A stretch of DNA of 5,942 nt from JBGUVL01 sp045134375. GTDB taxonomy: Bacteria; Bacillota_I; Bacilli_A; Erysipelotrichales; Erysipelotrichaceae. The DNA is taken from the NCBI GenBank assembly GCA_045134375.1, contig JBGUVL010000044.1, positions 1-5,942 of the forward strand, read 5' to 3'. Each line of letters begins with the position of its first letter. Position 1 is the first letter of the stretch. The notes beneath the pieces were generated by a model. It was given only the letters and a program-made list of their open reading frames with translations, was not told the origin of the DNA and did not search any database. This document shows positions 5,474 to 5,942 of the stretch, piece by piece. A program made the translations under genes and the position numbers.

Positions 5474-5942
5474 ATGATTGATGGACACATGCACTTAGAA
5501 TACGGTGATTTAAGCACAGATTATATCTTAGCTTTTGTAGAGGAAGCAATAAAAAAAGGAATTGATGAAATACAAATTTTAGATCATACACATCGTTTTA
5601 AAGAATTTGAACCAATGTATGAAGAACTGAAAATCTATCCTGAGCAGAAAGTTTGGCTAGAAAACAAAAAAATGAAATTTAAAGATTCTTTGGAAGATTA
5701 TGAGAAGGTTATCCAAGAAATAAAAAACATGGAATTACCCATTCGTGTTTCATTTGGATTAGAAGTTTGTTACGTCCCAAAATACAAGACATTTTTAAAA
5801 AATCTGCTTAAAAATCATTCTTTTGATTTCTTAGTAGGCGCAATCCATTCCATTGACGGAATTTTGTATGATATGCCTTTTTCCAAAAAATTACTTTGGG
5901 AAAAACAGGAAGTGAACACGATTTATCGTCGCTATTATGAAT
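5474..5942 (+). CDS. PHP-domain phosphohydrolase, histidinol-phosphatase type (partial)
   Basis: The first 156 residues of a protein that continues past the window edge; relatives are about 250-280 residues long. PHP-family metal ligands are visible in order: H5 and H7 in DGHMH, D37-H38 with H40 in LDHTH, E97 in GLEV, and H125 in GAIHSI. These bind the metal cluster that hydrolyses phosphate monoesters, so a cytosolic phosphatase of the HisJ/HisK type is likely. The start is supported by GGGAGAG 6 nt before the ATG and by the promoter directly upstream. No other histidine-biosynthesis gene is in the window. The gene diverges from serCA and appears to share operator sequences with it, so the substrate could be phosphoserine rather than histidinol phosphate; that is inference only. 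The family is clear, the substrate is not. Confidence 0.85.
   Translation, partial: MIDGHMHLEYGDLSTDYILAFVEEAIKKGIDEIQILDHTHRFKEFEPMYEELKIYPEQKVWLENKKMKFKDSLEDYEKVIQEIKNMELPIRVSFGLEVCYVPKYKTFLKNLLKNHSFDFLVGAIHSIDGILYDMPFSKKLLWEKQEVNTIYRRYYE

Overview
The window looks like a chromosomal stretch from a low-GC, probably anaerobic Bacillota (Firmicutes) bacterium. The sequence is AT-rich, Shine-Dalgarno sites are strong (GGAGG type) and promoters fit the TTGACA/TATAAT consensus. A lipoprotein signal peptide and a ferredoxin-linked NADP oxidoreductase pair (NfnAB type) also fit. An Erysipelotrichia-like or Clostridia-like gut anaerobe is plausible, but no marker here fixes the family. I see no mobile element, CRISPR array, prophage or long repeat, and no gene-free stretch over 300 bases.

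All genes but the last lie on the minus strand. Reading with the minus strand from right to left: serC (4218-5297) and serA (3060-4217) form a two-gene operon with no intergenic base (TAAATG junction). They encode phosphoserine aminotransferase and 3-phosphoglycerate dehydrogenase, two of the three steps from 3-phosphoglycerate to serine. A strong intrinsic terminator (3008-3040) closes this operon. Next come nfnA (2105-2947) and gltA/nfnB (718-2103), one nucleotide apart. They encode the two subunits expected of an NADH-dependent ferredoxin:NADP+ oxidoreductase, the flavin-bifurcating transhydrogenase that balances NADH, NADPH and reduced ferredoxin in anaerobes. A perfect 15-bp palindrome lies just before the nfnA ribosome site, and a stem-loop terminator (679-707) follows gltA. 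Then comes a small lipoprotein gene of YehR/DUF1307 appearance (153-605) with its own consensus promoter, and finally tRNA-Ile(GAU) (10-86) with its own promoter.

On the plus strand, diverging from serCA, a PHP-domain metal-dependent phosphohydrolase of the histidinol-phosphatase type begins at 5474 and runs off the window. The 176-bp divergent region is the most interesting part. It holds two well-formed promoters facing away from each other and two matching 19-bp inverted repeats that share the core TGTAAA-N3-TTTACA. One abuts the serC -35 box; the other contains the -35 box of the PHP gene. This suggests one unidentified regulator controls both directions. It also raises the hypothesis that the PHP enzyme works with serCA, possibly as the missing phosphoserine phosphatase.

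No wholly new system is visible. The best leads are the paired operators with the divergent PHP gene, the orphan palindrome at nfnA, and an irregular T-stem in the tRNA.
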